This document shows, in pieces, positions 7,393 through 14,297 of a stretch of 14,297 bases of DNA. This stretch comes from Paracoccaceae bacterium (GTDB lineage: Bacteria; Pseudomonadota; Alphaproteobacteria; Rhodobacterales; Rhodobacteraceae): NCBI GenBank assembly GCA_007129775.1, contig SKUV01000300.1:1-14297 (forward strand), read 5' to 3'. The notes beneath the pieces were generated by a model. The model was not told the DNA's origin, made no database searches, and worked only from the letters and a program-made list of their open reading frames with translations. A program made the translations under genes and the position numbers. Positions within the stretch are counted from its first letter, which is position 1. Each line of letters opens with the position of its first letter.

Positions 7393-8238
7393 TTAACGGT
7401 CGAACAATGTCTGGTCGCGCAGCAGCGCCGGGTCAATCCCCGTATCGATCCGTTCGACCTCGGCGGCGTCGATTACCTCGGCGATGCGGCCCATGACGGC
7501 GGCAAGCTGGACCTCGCGCGTCAGTTCCGCGCGCACCGCATCCAGCGGCGGTGCATCGGCGATGCGGGCGTCGTTCAGCTTGATGAGGTGCCAGCCGAAT
7601 CGGGTTTCCACCGGGTCCGAGATATCGCCGACCTCAAGCTCCACCACCGCGGCCTCGAACGCCTCGACCATCCGGCCGAGGCCGAACCAGCCAAGGCTGC
7701 CGCCATTGGCGCCGCTGCCGGGATCGAGCGAATGCTCTTGCGCCAGCGTCGCGAAATCCGCGCCCTCGGCCAGTTCCGCCAGCAGCCCCTCGGCCTCGTC
7801 GAGGGTTTCGACAAGAATATGCGCGGCGTTGAATTCGCGCCGCGCCTTGGCGTCGGAGAAACGTTCTTCATAGGCGGCTTCGAGCGCGTCTTCGGTGACC
7901 GCGTCTTCGGCGATCGCGGTCAGCCGCGTGTTGGTGATCGCCTCGCGGCGGCTGTTGTCGAGAAACAGGCGCTCGCGCGTGGTCAGCGGATAGGCGGTCT
8001 GGGCGACGGCGGTCTGTTCGATAAGCTGGGTCAGCATCTGGTCGAAAAGTTCGGGGTCGAGGTTCGCGCGCAACTCCTGCGGCAGGCGCTCGTAAAGCAG
8101 CGCCATGTGCCCCAGCGTGATCTCTTCGCCGTTCACCCGGGCGAGCACGGTGTCGAAGTCCTGTGCCTGAGCCGGCAGGGTGCCGGCGCAGACGAGGGCA
8201 AGGGCCGCCAGCGCGGCGCGGGGTTTGCGGATTGTCAT
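7393..8238 (-). CDS. Periplasmic parvulin-type peptidyl-prolyl cis-trans isomerase (PpiC domain)
   Basis: This is a secreted folding catalyst that turns proline peptide bonds and acts as a chaperone for envelope proteins. The 281-aa protein has a Sec signal peptide (about 1-25, ALAALALVCAGTLPAQA, cleavage AQA|QD; the Cys at 17 does not fit a lipobox), an N-terminal helical chaperone-like part (about 27-130), and a PpiC/rotamase domain at about 134-225: FNAAHILVET, GADFATLAQEHSLDPGS, NGGSLGWFGLGRMVEAFE and FGWHLIKLND. The start at 8238 has GAGAGG seven bases upstream; the same frame stays open further up but only through the spacer and secA antisense. It is divergent from secA and followed closely by argJ. 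It resembles SurA/PrsA-like PpiC proteins, but the exact orthologue is not clear. Confidence 0.9.
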   Translation of the reverse strand: MTIRKPRAALAALALVCAGTLPAQAQDFDTVLARVNGEEITLGHMALLYERLPQELRANLDPELFDQMLTQLIEQTAVAQTAYPLTTRERLFLDNSRREAITNTRLTAIAEDAVTEDALEAAYEERFSDAKARREFNAAHILVETLDEAEGLLAELAEGADFATLAQEHSLDPGSGANGGSLGWFGLGRMVEAFEAAVVELEVGDISDPVETRFGWHLIKLNDARIADAPPLDAVRAELTREVQLAAVMGRIAEVIDAAEVERIDTGIDPALLRDQTLFDR

Positions 8239-8479
8239 GGAATTGCCTCTCTTCGATTGGGTGCGTCGCGCCGGGGTCCCGACGGCTTGCGATTTGCCGG
8301 CCTGCCGGCGCGCGACGTTGACACTTTTCGGGCTGGCCCTTACATCGCCATTTGGTCTTGCGCGCGCCGGGCCGCCTTGTTCTTGCTGGCCAGTCGCGTG
8401 ACGTTCTATGGAAGCAGGCGCAGGCGGGCAACCCTTGGGGTGGAACGTTCGCGTCAGGTGAACACCGCGCGGAGAAAAG
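8239..8479. other. Divergent spacer between ppiC and secA
   Basis: This 241-bp non-coding region must hold the starts of transcription for both flanking genes. On the plus strand it has a good TTGACA promoter-like element (listed separately). On the minus strand a weaker candidate, TTGCCC and TAGAAC with 17 bases between (8431-8403), could serve ppiC. The sequence at 8297-8310 contains two GCCGGC palindromes two bases apart. A 17-codon reading frame at 8408-8461 has no ribosome site. I see no riboswitch or RNA gene. Confidence 0.5.
8318..8346 (+). promoter_or_regulatory. Candidate sigma-70 promoter of secA
   Basis: A perfect -35 hexamer TTGACA (8318-8323) is followed by 17 bases and TACATC (8341-8346). 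The -10 is imperfect against TATAAT, as is common in alphaproteobacteria. Transcription would start near 8353 and give a leader of about 127 bases before the secA ATG. It is called from sequence pattern only. Confidence 0.45.
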
Positions 8480-11167
8480 ATGCTGGGTCTCGGGACACTT
8501 TCGAAAAAGGTATTCGGCACGCCGAATGACCGCAAAGTCAAGTCCGTGCGCCCGCTGGTCGCGCAGATCAACGCGCTGGAAGAGGCGGCGAAGGCCCGCA
8601 CCGACGCCCAGTTGATCGAGACGACCGAGGAGCTGAAGCGCCGCCATGCCGAGGGCGAAAGCCTCGACGCGCTCCTGCCCGAGGCCTTCGCCAACTGCCG
8701 CGAGGCTGCGCGCCGGGCGCTGGGCCTGCGGGCCTTCGATGTGCAGCTGATCGGCGGCATCTTCCTGCATCGCGGCAACATCGCCGAGATGAAGACGGGC
8801 GAGGGCAAGACCCTCGTCGCCACATTTCCGGCCTATCTGAACGCGCTGACCGGGCGCGGCGTGCATATTGTCACGGTCAACGATTATCTGGCCAAGCGCG
8901 ATGCCGAATGGATGGGCAAGGTCTATGCGAAACTGGGCATGACCACCGGCGTCGTCTATCCCCAGCAGCCCGAGGACGAAAAGAAAGACGCCTATGGCGC
9001 CGATGTCACCTATGCCACCAACAACGAGCTTGGCTTCGACTATCTGCGCGACAACATGAGATCCGAACTCGACCAGATGAGCCAGCGCGGCCATTACTTC
9101 GCCATCGTGGACGAGGTGGATTCGATCCTGATCGACGAGGCGCGCACGCCGCTCATCATCTCGGGGCCCAGTCAGGACCGGTCTGACCTCTATACCGCGG
9201 TTGACAAGGTGGTGCCCGACATCACCGAAGAGCATTTCACCCTCGACGAAAAGACCCGCAACGTCACCTACACCGACGAAGGCAACGAGTTCATCGAGGA
9301 AAAGCTGCTGGAGGCCGGGCTGCTGCCCGAGGGCCAGTCGCTCTATGATCCCGAAAGCACGACGCTGGTGCACCACGTCACGCAGGCGCTGCGCGCGCAC
9401 AAGCTGTTTCAGCGGGACCAGCATTACATCGTGCGCGACAACGAGGTGGTGCTGATCGACGAATTCACCGGCCGGATGATGTCCGGGCGGCGCCTGTCGG
9501 ACGGGCTGCATCAGGCCATCGAGGCCAAGGAAGGCTGCCCGATCCAGCCCGAAAACGTCACGCTCGCCAGCGTCACCTTCCAGAATTATTTCCGGCTTTA
9601 CGAAAAACTGGCGGGCATGACCGGCACCGCCATGACCGAGGCCGAGGAGTTTTCCGAGATCTACGGGCTTGGCGTGGTCGAAATCCCCACCAACCGCCCG
9701 ATCCAGCGCGAGGACGAACACGATCAGGTCTATCGCACCGCCCGCGAAAAGTTCGAAGGCATCGTGGCAGAGATCAAGGCCGCCCATGAAAAGGGCCAGC
9801 CGGTGCTGGTGGGCACCACTTCCATCGAGAAATCCGAATTCCTGTCGGGGCTTCTGAAGAAGGAAGGTATCCCGCACAACGTCCTGAACGCGCGCCAGCA
9901 CGAGCAGGAGGCGCAGATCGTCGCCGATGCGGGCCGTTTCGGCGCGGTGACCATCGCCACCAACATGGCCGGCCGTGGCACCGATATCCAGCTCGGCGGC
10001 AACGTCGAGATGAAGGTGCTGCAGGCGCTCGCCGCCACCCCCGATGGCGATGCCGACGCGATGCGCGCGCAGGTGGAGGCCGAGGTGGCCGAGGAAAAGG
10101 CCAAGGTGCTGGAGGCCGGCGGTCTGTATGTTCTGGCCACCGAACGCCACGAAAGCCGCCGCATCGACAACCAGTTGCGCGGCCGTTCCGGCCGGCAGGG
10201 TGACCCGGGGCGCTCGTCGTTCTTTCTGTCGCTCGAAGACGATCTGATGCGCATCTTCGGCTCCGACCGGCTCGACAAGGTGCTCTCGACACTGGGGATG
10301 AAAGAGGGCGAGGCGATCGTCCACCCCTGGGTCAACAAGAGTCTGGAGAAGGCGCAGGGCAAGGTCGAGGCGCGCAATTTCGACATCCGCAAGCAGCTGC
10401 TGAAATTCGACGACGTGATGAACGACCAGCGCCGCGTCGTTTTCGGCCAGCGGCTGGAGATCATGCAGGCCGATGACCTGTCGGATGTGGCCGAGGATAT
10501 GCGCCATCAGGTCATCGACGATCTGGTGGACCTGCACCTGCCGCCGAAATCCTATACCGAGCAATGGGATGTGGATGGTCTGGCCGAGGCGCTGCGCACG
10601 CAGCTCGCGCTCGATCTGCCCGTGGCGGACTGGGCCGAGGAGGACGGCGTCGATCAGGAAGTCGTGCGCGAACGGCTTTATGAGGCATCCGACGAACTGA
10701 TGGCCGAAAAGCTGGAGGCATTCGGCCCGGAGTCCATGCGCAACATCGAAAAGCAGGTGCTGTTGCAGACGATCGACGCGAAATGGCGCGAGCATCTGGT
10801 GACGCTCGAACATCTGCGCTCGGTCGTGGGCTTTCGCGGCCATGCCCAGCGCGACCCGCTGATCGAATACAAGACCGAGGCCTTTTCGCTGTTCGAAACG
10901 ATGCTCAACGCCCTGCGCGCCGATGTGACGCGCAAGCTGGCGCAGGTGCGCCCGCTGACCAAGGAAGAGCAGGAATCGATGCTGCGCCAGCTTGCCCTGC
11001 AACAGCAGGCGATGCGCGTGGCCGCAGACAATGGCGGCCGGCCGCCCGAGCCGCTGGTGGAAGGGTTCGACCCTGCGGACCCCTCGACATGGGGCAACCC
11101 CGGGCGCAACGATCCCTGCCCCTGCGGCTCCGGTCAGAAATTCAAGCATTGCCACGGGCGCCTGTGA
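8480..11167 (+). CDS. secA: Preprotein translocase ATPase subunit SecA
   Basis: SecA is the motor ATPase that drives unfolded preproteins through the SecYEG channel. The 895-aa protein is full length. It shows Walker A MKTGEGKT (104-111), the Walker B/DEAD-like sequence VDEVDSILIDEAR (about 210-222), the preprotein cross-linking domain (about 223-375), the second helicase half with NMAGRGTDIQLGGN from N495, the scaffold/wing region, and a C-terminal SEC-C zinc finger CPCGSGQKFKHCH with C880, C882, C891 and H892, used for SecB and ribosome contact. The start at 8480 has GGAG five bases upstream. No secM-like regulator lies upstream. The next gene is 295 bp away, so secA may be monocistronic. 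Confidence 0.98.
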   Translation: MLGLGTLSKKVFGTPNDRKVKSVRPLVAQINALEEAAKARTDAQLIETTEELKRRHAEGESLDALLPEAFANCREAARRALGLRAFDVQLIGGIFLHRGNIAEMKTGEGKTLVATFPAYLNALTGRGVHIVTVNDYLAKRDAEWMGKVYAKLGMTTGVVYPQQPEDEKKDAYGADVTYATNNELGFDYLRDNMRSELDQMSQRGHYFAIVDEVDSILIDEARTPLIISGPSQDRSDLYTAVDKVVPDITEEHFTLDEKTRNVTYTDEGNEFIEEKLLEAGLLPEGQSLYDPESTTLVHHVTQALRAHKLFQRDQHYIVRDNEVVLIDEFTGRMMSGRRLSDGLHQAIEAKEGCPIQPENVTLASVTFQNYFRLYEKLAGMTGTAMTEAEEFSEIYGLGVVEIPTNRPIQREDEHDQVYRTAREKFEGIVAEIKAAHEKGQPVLVGTTSIEKSEFLSGLLKKEGIPHNVLNARQHEQEAQIVADAGRFGAVTIATNMAGRGTDIQLGGNVEMKVLQALAATPDGDADAMRAQVEAEVAEEKAKVLEAGGLYVLATERHESRRIDNQLRGRSGRQGDPGRSSFFLSLEDDLMRIFGSDRLDKVLSTLGMKEGEAIVHPWVNKSLEKAQGKVEARNFDIRKQLLKFDDVMNDQRRVVFGQRLEIMQADDLSDVAEDMRHQVIDDLVDLHLPPKSYTEQWDVDGLAEALRTQLALDLPVADWAEEDGVDQEVVRERLYEASDELMAEKLEAFGPESMRNIEKQVLLQTIDAKWREHLVTLEHLRSVVGFRGHAQRDPLIEYKTEAFSLFETMLNALRADVTRKLAQVRPLTKEEQESMLRQLALQQQAMRVAADNGGRPPEPLVEGFDPADPSTWGNPGRNDPCPCGSGQKFKHCHGRL

Positions 11168-11178
11168 CCGTCACAGGC
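11160..11178 (+). terminator. Hairpin across the secA stop codon, possible terminator
   Basis: A perfect 8-bp stem with a 3-base loop (GCCTGTGA-CCG-TCACAGGC) includes the secA TGA at 11165-11167. No T tract follows, so it is not a classical intrinsic terminator. It may instead stabilise the mRNA end or work with Rho. Confidence 0.35.
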
Positions 11179-11462
11179 CGCCGGAGCGCCCCCCTGTAAT
11201 TCTGCGGCTCAAGGCCCGTGTCATGATCTGCGGCCCTTGGGTGCGCCGCTGCCCGGGGGTGGCGGTGCGACAATGCCTGTGGTCCGACTTCGTGCATAGG
11301 TTGTGAATTTTTCTGAGACACAACCCTAGCAATTGCCGCATTTCCTCCACAATCCCACCCCAATCCTGCCGCGCCAGCGGTCTGCAATCACCATCATCCG
11401 GCCCACGCTTTGCCGCTTTGCGCGCCTAGCTTCCGACAATCCCCTGGGGGCAGGAGTGGAAG
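11179..11462. other. Spacer between secA and the next gene
   Basis: This stretch has no convincing gene on either strand; the reading frames present are low-complexity and lack ribosome sites. Its GC content drops visibly around 11295-11345, which fits a control region. It contains an inverted repeat at 11299-11325 (listed separately). I could not pick a convincing -35/-10 pair. The ribosome site for the next gene is AGGAG, six bases before the ATG at 11463. Confidence 0.45.
11299..11325. repeat. Inverted repeat, candidate operator or stem-loop
   Basis: The arms GGTTGTG (11299-11305) and CACAACC (11319-11325) are perfect 7-bp complements separated by 13 AT-rich bases. Two further pairs, T11297-A11328 and A11298-T11327, form if C11326 is bulged out. 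The repeat lies about 140 bp before the start codon at 11463. It could bind a dimeric regulator or fold in RNA; I do not recognise it as a known operator such as FnrL or LexA. Confidence 0.35.
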
Positions 11463-12755
11463 ATGAAGGTGATTCGCAAGTATTCGGTGCTGGTGGCAAG
11501 CCTCGTGGTCGCGCTGGGCATCGGGCATGTGATGCAATCGGGCACGGCGCCGGAACATCCCGCGATGGTGCTGCGTGCGCTGGAAACCGGCGATCCCGAA
11601 ACCCGTCTCGCCGCAGCGCGTATGGCCCGCGAATCCGATCTGCTGCCCAGTATCAGCCAGAGCGAGGTGACCCCGCTGGCCGCGGATGTGGATGCACTGT
11701 TGCCCCCGCTGGGGCCCGTGGTGCTGCCCGTGGTGCCGCCCGTGGTGCCACCGGCAGACCTTGCTCCGCAATCCGTGCTGCCGCAGACCCCGCAGTCGGA
11801 ACCTCTGGCCGGGCCGTCACCGGACGCGCCCCAGCCGCCCGCCCTGCCGGCGTCGGCAGCCGACACGGCCTCGCCCGCCTCCGAAAGGCCTTCCACCGAC
11901 AGCCCCGAAACCGCGCGATCCGGAGCCGGCTTGCCTGAAATCGACTTGCCCGCCGGGTTTCTGGACGGGGAAGATGGCGCAGCGCCCCTGATCGTCGCCC
12001 GCCGCGATGACAGCGTTCCGGCGCTGGAAAAGGCGTTGTCGCATCCTCTCGTCGATGCAGAAGTGGCGAGCGACAGTTGCGCCCGCGACATCGCGCTTGC
12101 GGCAGAACCCGCGGCGCTTCTGGTCTTGCGCGTCGAGGCGCCGTGCGATGCGGGTGCCCGGGTCGTGGTTCAGCACGCCGGGCTGGCGGTGACCGAGCGG
12201 ATCGGCGCGACAGGAGTGCTCGAGGTTACGCTGCCGGCCTTTGCGGCGGCGGCGGAGGTGGAGGTCGCGTTCAACGACGGCCCTGCGCTGAGCGCCCGGG
12301 CGACGGTGCCCGACATGGCGCTTTATGACAGGGTCGCGGTGCAGTGGCAGGCGCCTGATGCCTTTCAGTTGCACGCGTTCGAATTCGGCGCGGGGTTCGA
12401 CGATCCCGGCCATGTCTCGGCCGCGACCCCGCGCGATCCGGGCCATGCCCTGCGCGCCACTGGTGGCTTTCTGATGCTTCTGGGCGACAGCCGCGTAAGC
12501 TGGCCGCTTCTGGCCGAGGTCTACACATTCCCCTCCGGCCGTGTCCCGCGTGAGGGCACTGTCGCCATCGAGATCGAAGCCATGGTGACGGCCGAGGTCT
12601 GCGGACGCGAGATGCTGGGCGAAACCCTCGAAATCCATGGCGGGGGGGCGGTTCGGGTCCGTGAACTGACGCTGGCCATGCCGGGATGCGAGGCCGAGGG
12701 GCAGTATATTGTGTTGAAAAACGCGCTCGAAGCCCTGACTATCGCTGCGAACTGA
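11463..12755 (+). CDS. Uncharacterised membrane-anchored proline-rich envelope protein ('translocase'-annotated family)
   Basis: The function is unknown. The 430-aa protein has a short basic N-terminus (K2, R5, K6), one hydrophobic helix at about 7-23 (YSVLVASLVVALGIGHV) without a clear cleavage site, and so probably a periplasmic body. Residues about 70-165 are a Pro/Ala/Ser-rich linker that includes PVVLPVVPPVVPP. A folded C-terminal domain of about 200-430 follows, with motifs YDRVAVQWQ, LHAFEFGAGF, GGFLMLLGD and EVYTFPSGRVPREG. Four cysteines, all in this domain (C206, C228, C380, C409), could form two disulfides. From memory, Rhodobacterales homologues are often labelled 'translocase', apparently only because they follow secA; no SecA-like motif is present. 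It lies 20 bp before the PstS/OmpA gene, probably co-transcribed. Confidence 0.85.
   Translation: MKVIRKYSVLVASLVVALGIGHVMQSGTAPEHPAMVLRALETGDPETRLAAARMARESDLLPSISQSEVTPLAADVDALLPPLGPVVLPVVPPVVPPADLAPQSVLPQTPQSEPLAGPSPDAPQPPALPASAADTASPASERPSTDSPETARSGAGLPEIDLPAGFLDGEDGAAPLIVARRDDSVPALEKALSHPLVDAEVASDSCARDIALAAEPAALLVLRVEAPCDAGARVVVQHAGLAVTERIGATGVLEVTLPAFAAAAEVEVAFNDGPALSARATVPDMALYDRVAVQWQAPDAFQLHAFEFGAGFDDPGHVSAATPRDPGHALRATGGFLMLLGDSRVSWPLLAEVYTFPSGRVPREGTVAIEIEAMVTAEVCGREMLGETLEIHGGGAVRVRELTLAMPGCEAEGQYIVLKNALEALTIAAN
11715..11750 (+). repeat. Three tandem 12-bp repeats in the proline-rich linker
   Basis: Three head-to-tail copies of CCCGTGGTGCNR are present (ending CTG, CCG, CCA), each encoding Pro-Val-Val-(Leu/Pro) in frame. 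Being a multiple of three, copy number could change without a frameshift. The repeat lies in the linker, not in the folded domain. Confidence 0.8.
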
Positions 12756-12774
12756 AGCAGCCCGAACGCCCCTC

Positions 12775-14297
12775 ATGCCCCGATTGCCGCGCCGGGCCGG
12801 CTTGCCCGCCGCCTGTCTCGCCCTGACCTTTCTGACCGCCGGCGCCGTGGCCGCGCAGGACGTGCTGTTGCAGTCGCGTGATGGCGGCATCAGCGTGGCC
12901 GGCACCTTGTTGTCGTATGACGGCGAATTCTACCGCATCGACAGCGAATTCGGCGCGCTGACGCTGGACGCCCAGGCGCTGGATTGCAGCGGGCCGGGCT
13001 GTCCGGACCTGCTGACCTTCGTGCCCGAGGTGATCGTGGCCGGGTCGGTGACGCTGGGCGCGGGCCTTCTGCCCGATCTGCTGGCGGCCTTTGCCGCGGC
13101 CAACGACCTGACGATGGAGACCGGCCGCGACCCCGGCGGGGCGCCGGGCGGTGCTGCAGGGCCGGTGCCGGAGACGGGCGCCGATCTGCTGACCTTGCGC
13201 GCGCAGGGCGACGGCCGCGCGCTGGCGCGCTTTGTGGTGCTGGAGGGCGGCAGCCGGGCCGGGCTGGAGGCGCTGCGCGCGCGCAACGCCGATATCGCCC
13301 TGTCGCACATTCCCCTGCGCGAGGAGGGGTTTCGCAACCGTGCGATCGCGCTGGATGCCTTCGTGCCGGTGGTCGGGCGCGAAAACACGCTGGCCGCGAT
13401 CTCGCTGGCCGATCTGACGGCGGTGCTGACGGGCGAGATCGCATCATGGGAGGCGCTGGGCGGGCCCGACCTGCCGATTGCCGTGCATCTGCGCGATGCC
13501 GAGGCGGGCGTTCAGGCGGCGCTGGAGGATCAGGTGCTTGCCCCGCAGGGGCTGGAGGTGACAGGCGCGGCGCGGCGCCACAGGTCCGACCGGGCGCTGG
13601 CCGAAGCGGTGGCGGGCGATCCGCTGGGGATCGGGCTGGCGCTGCGGTCGGTCGCCGATCTGGCGCGTCCGGTGCCGTTTCGCGGCGCCTGCGGGCTGAT
13701 GCGCGAGGCGACGCCGCTGGCGGTCAAGGCGGGCGATTATCCGCTGGTGCTGCCGCTCCTGGCGGTGACGCGGGCCGAACGGTTGCCCCTGCAGGCGCGC
13801 CGCTTTCTGGCGTGGCTGGGCGGGCCGGAGGCGCAGGCGGTGGCGGCAGCGGCCGGTGCCATAGACCAGACGACCGAGGCGGTCGCGCTCGCCGATCAGG
13901 GGGTGCGGCTGGCCAATGCCATCGCCGCGGCGGGCGACGACACCCCGCTGGAGGAATTGCAGCGGCTGGTCGCGGCGATGCAGGGCAGCGCCCGGCTGTC
14001 GCCCACCTTCCGTTTCGAGAGCGGGCGGCGCAGCCTGACCCCGCAATCGGAAACCAATATCGACCGGCTGGCCGAGGCGCTGGAAGCGGGGCTTTATGCC
14101 GGGCGCGAACTGGTGCTGGTGGGCTTCACCGATGGCGAGGGGCCGGCAGCGGCGAACCTGCGCCTTGCCCGGGAACGCGCCGAGACGGTGCGCCGCGCGC
14201 TGCAGGAGGCCGCGCCGCTTTTCGACCGCGAGACGACGCGGCTGTCGATCGAGGCTTTCGGCGAGGCGATGCCGATGGATTGCGATGACACGGATGC
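12775..14297 (+). CDS. Secreted PstS-like substrate-binding protein with C-terminal OmpA domain (partial at 3' end)
   Basis: The frame is open from the ATG at 12775 to the window end (507 residues, no stop). Residues 1-27 are a signal peptide (cleavage AVAA|QD). Residues about 28-80 are a small region, VLLQSRDGGISVAGTLLSYD to CSGPGC (C71, C76). Residues about 85-365 look like a phosphate-binding-protein (PstS-type) periplasmic fold: IVAGSVTLGAGLLPDLLAAF, NADIALSHIPLREEGF, ISLADLTAVLTGEIASWEALGG. Residues about 405-507 form an OmpA-like peptidoglycan-binding domain: FRFESGRRSLTP, LVLVGFTDGEG with D453, and NLRLARERAETVRRAL with R468. The final bases stop just before the usual NRRVEV-type end. 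No ribosome site is clear, and it starts 20 bp after the previous stop, so coupling is likely. The ligand is not known. Confidence 0.87.
   Translation, partial: MPRLPRRAGLPAACLALTFLTAGAVAAQDVLLQSRDGGISVAGTLLSYDGEFYRIDSEFGALTLDAQALDCSGPGCPDLLTFVPEVIVAGSVTLGAGLLPDLLAAFAAANDLTMETGRDPGGAPGGAAGPVPETGADLLTLRAQGDGRALARFVVLEGGSRAGLEALRARNADIALSHIPLREEGFRNRAIALDAFVPVVGRENTLAAISLADLTAVLTGEIASWEALGGPDLPIAVHLRDAEAGVQAALEDQVLAPQGLEVTGAARRHRSDRALAEAVAGDPLGIGLALRSVADLARPVPFRGACGLMREATPLAVKAGDYPLVLPLLAVTRAERLPLQARRFLAWLGGPEAQAVAAAAGAIDQTTEAVALADQGVRLANAIAAAGDDTPLEELQRLVAAMQGSARLSPTFRFESGRRSLTPQSETNIDRLAEALEAGLYAGRELVLVGFTDGEGPAAANLRLARERAETVRRALQEAAPLFDRETTRLSIEAFGEAMPMDCDDTD

Noticed and set aside
8297..8310. 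GCCGGC-CT-GCCGGC double palindrome in the ppiC-secA spacer
   Set aside because: The sites are short, fully GC and likely by chance in this genome; no operator family is recognised.
8403..8431. Minus-strand TTGCCC-17-TAGAAC as the ppiC promoter
   Set aside because: Only four of six bases match in each hexamer, too weak to list as a feature in a 241-bp search space; mentioned under the spacer.
8408..8461. A 17-codon frame (MEAGAGGQPLGWNVRVR) in the secA leader, a possible regulatory leader peptide
   Set aside because: It has no ribosome site before its ATG and no SecM-like arrest sequence. Kept only as a remote possibility.
7868..11155. A 1095-codon open frame on the minus strand opposite secA
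   Set aside because: It is a shadow of the strong GC third-position bias of secA. Its product is compositionally odd, runs into the ppiC gene in the wrong frame, and matches no family I know, while the plus-strand frame is unmistakably SecA.
11142..11387. An 81-codon minus-strand frame in the spacer after secA
   Set aside because: It overlaps the secA end, has no ribosome site, and its product has no recognisable domain, signal or membrane segment.
12984..14288. A 434-codon plus-strand frame rich in Gly, Ala and Arg
   Set aside because: It overlaps the PstS/OmpA gene in another frame. The frame from 12775 has a signal peptide and recognisable domains; this one is low-complexity.

Overview
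The window is chromosomal DNA from a high-GC alphaproteobacterium, most likely of the order Rhodobacterales (Rhodobacteraceae/Roseobacteraceae). The grounds are the strong GC bias at third codon positions, the family-specific flavour of the AccA, ArgJ and MutT proteins, and the gene order lptC-lptA-lptB-rpoN-hpf-ptsN, which is typical of alphaproteobacteria. Nearly all the DNA is coding. I saw no tRNA, rRNA, insertion sequence, phage gene or CRISPR array.

Layout. Bases 1-131 are the 3' end of accA (+). It converges on a long minus-strand block that, in transcription order, runs ppiC-type prolyl isomerase (8238-7393), argJ (7367-5979), mutT (5982-5581), a short RNase D (5471-4860), lptC (4750-4100), lptA (4097-3579), lptB (3582-2800), rpoN (2731-1328), hpf (1262-687) and ptsN (635-171). 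Several junctions overlap or nearly touch (argJ/mutT, lptC/lptA, lptA/lptB), which suggests translational coupling. A 241-bp divergent spacer with a good sigma-70-like promoter separates ppiC from secA (8480-11167, +). After a 295-bp spacer come an uncharacterised membrane-anchored proline-rich protein (11463-12755) and the first 507 residues of a secreted protein that combines a phosphate-binding-like (PstS-type) region with an OmpA-like peptidoglycan-binding domain (12775 to beyond the window end).

How the genes work together. Most of the window serves the cell envelope. LptC, LptA and LptB move lipopolysaccharide out, SecA and the PpiC-type isomerase export and fold envelope proteins, and the two last genes encode envelope proteins of unknown job. 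The rpoN-hpf-ptsN tail is the familiar block linking sigma-54 transcription, ribosome hibernation and the nitrogen PTS. ArgJ (arginine synthesis), MutT (nucleotide-pool sanitation) and RNase D (RNA 3' processing) are housekeeping genes.

The core genes are ordinary. The parts most worth a second look are the uncharacterised pair after secA, a Lys/Ala-rich extension on ArgJ whose translation the sequence itself supports, and a few inverted repeats between genes. I did not find a clearly new defence, mobile or biosynthetic system.
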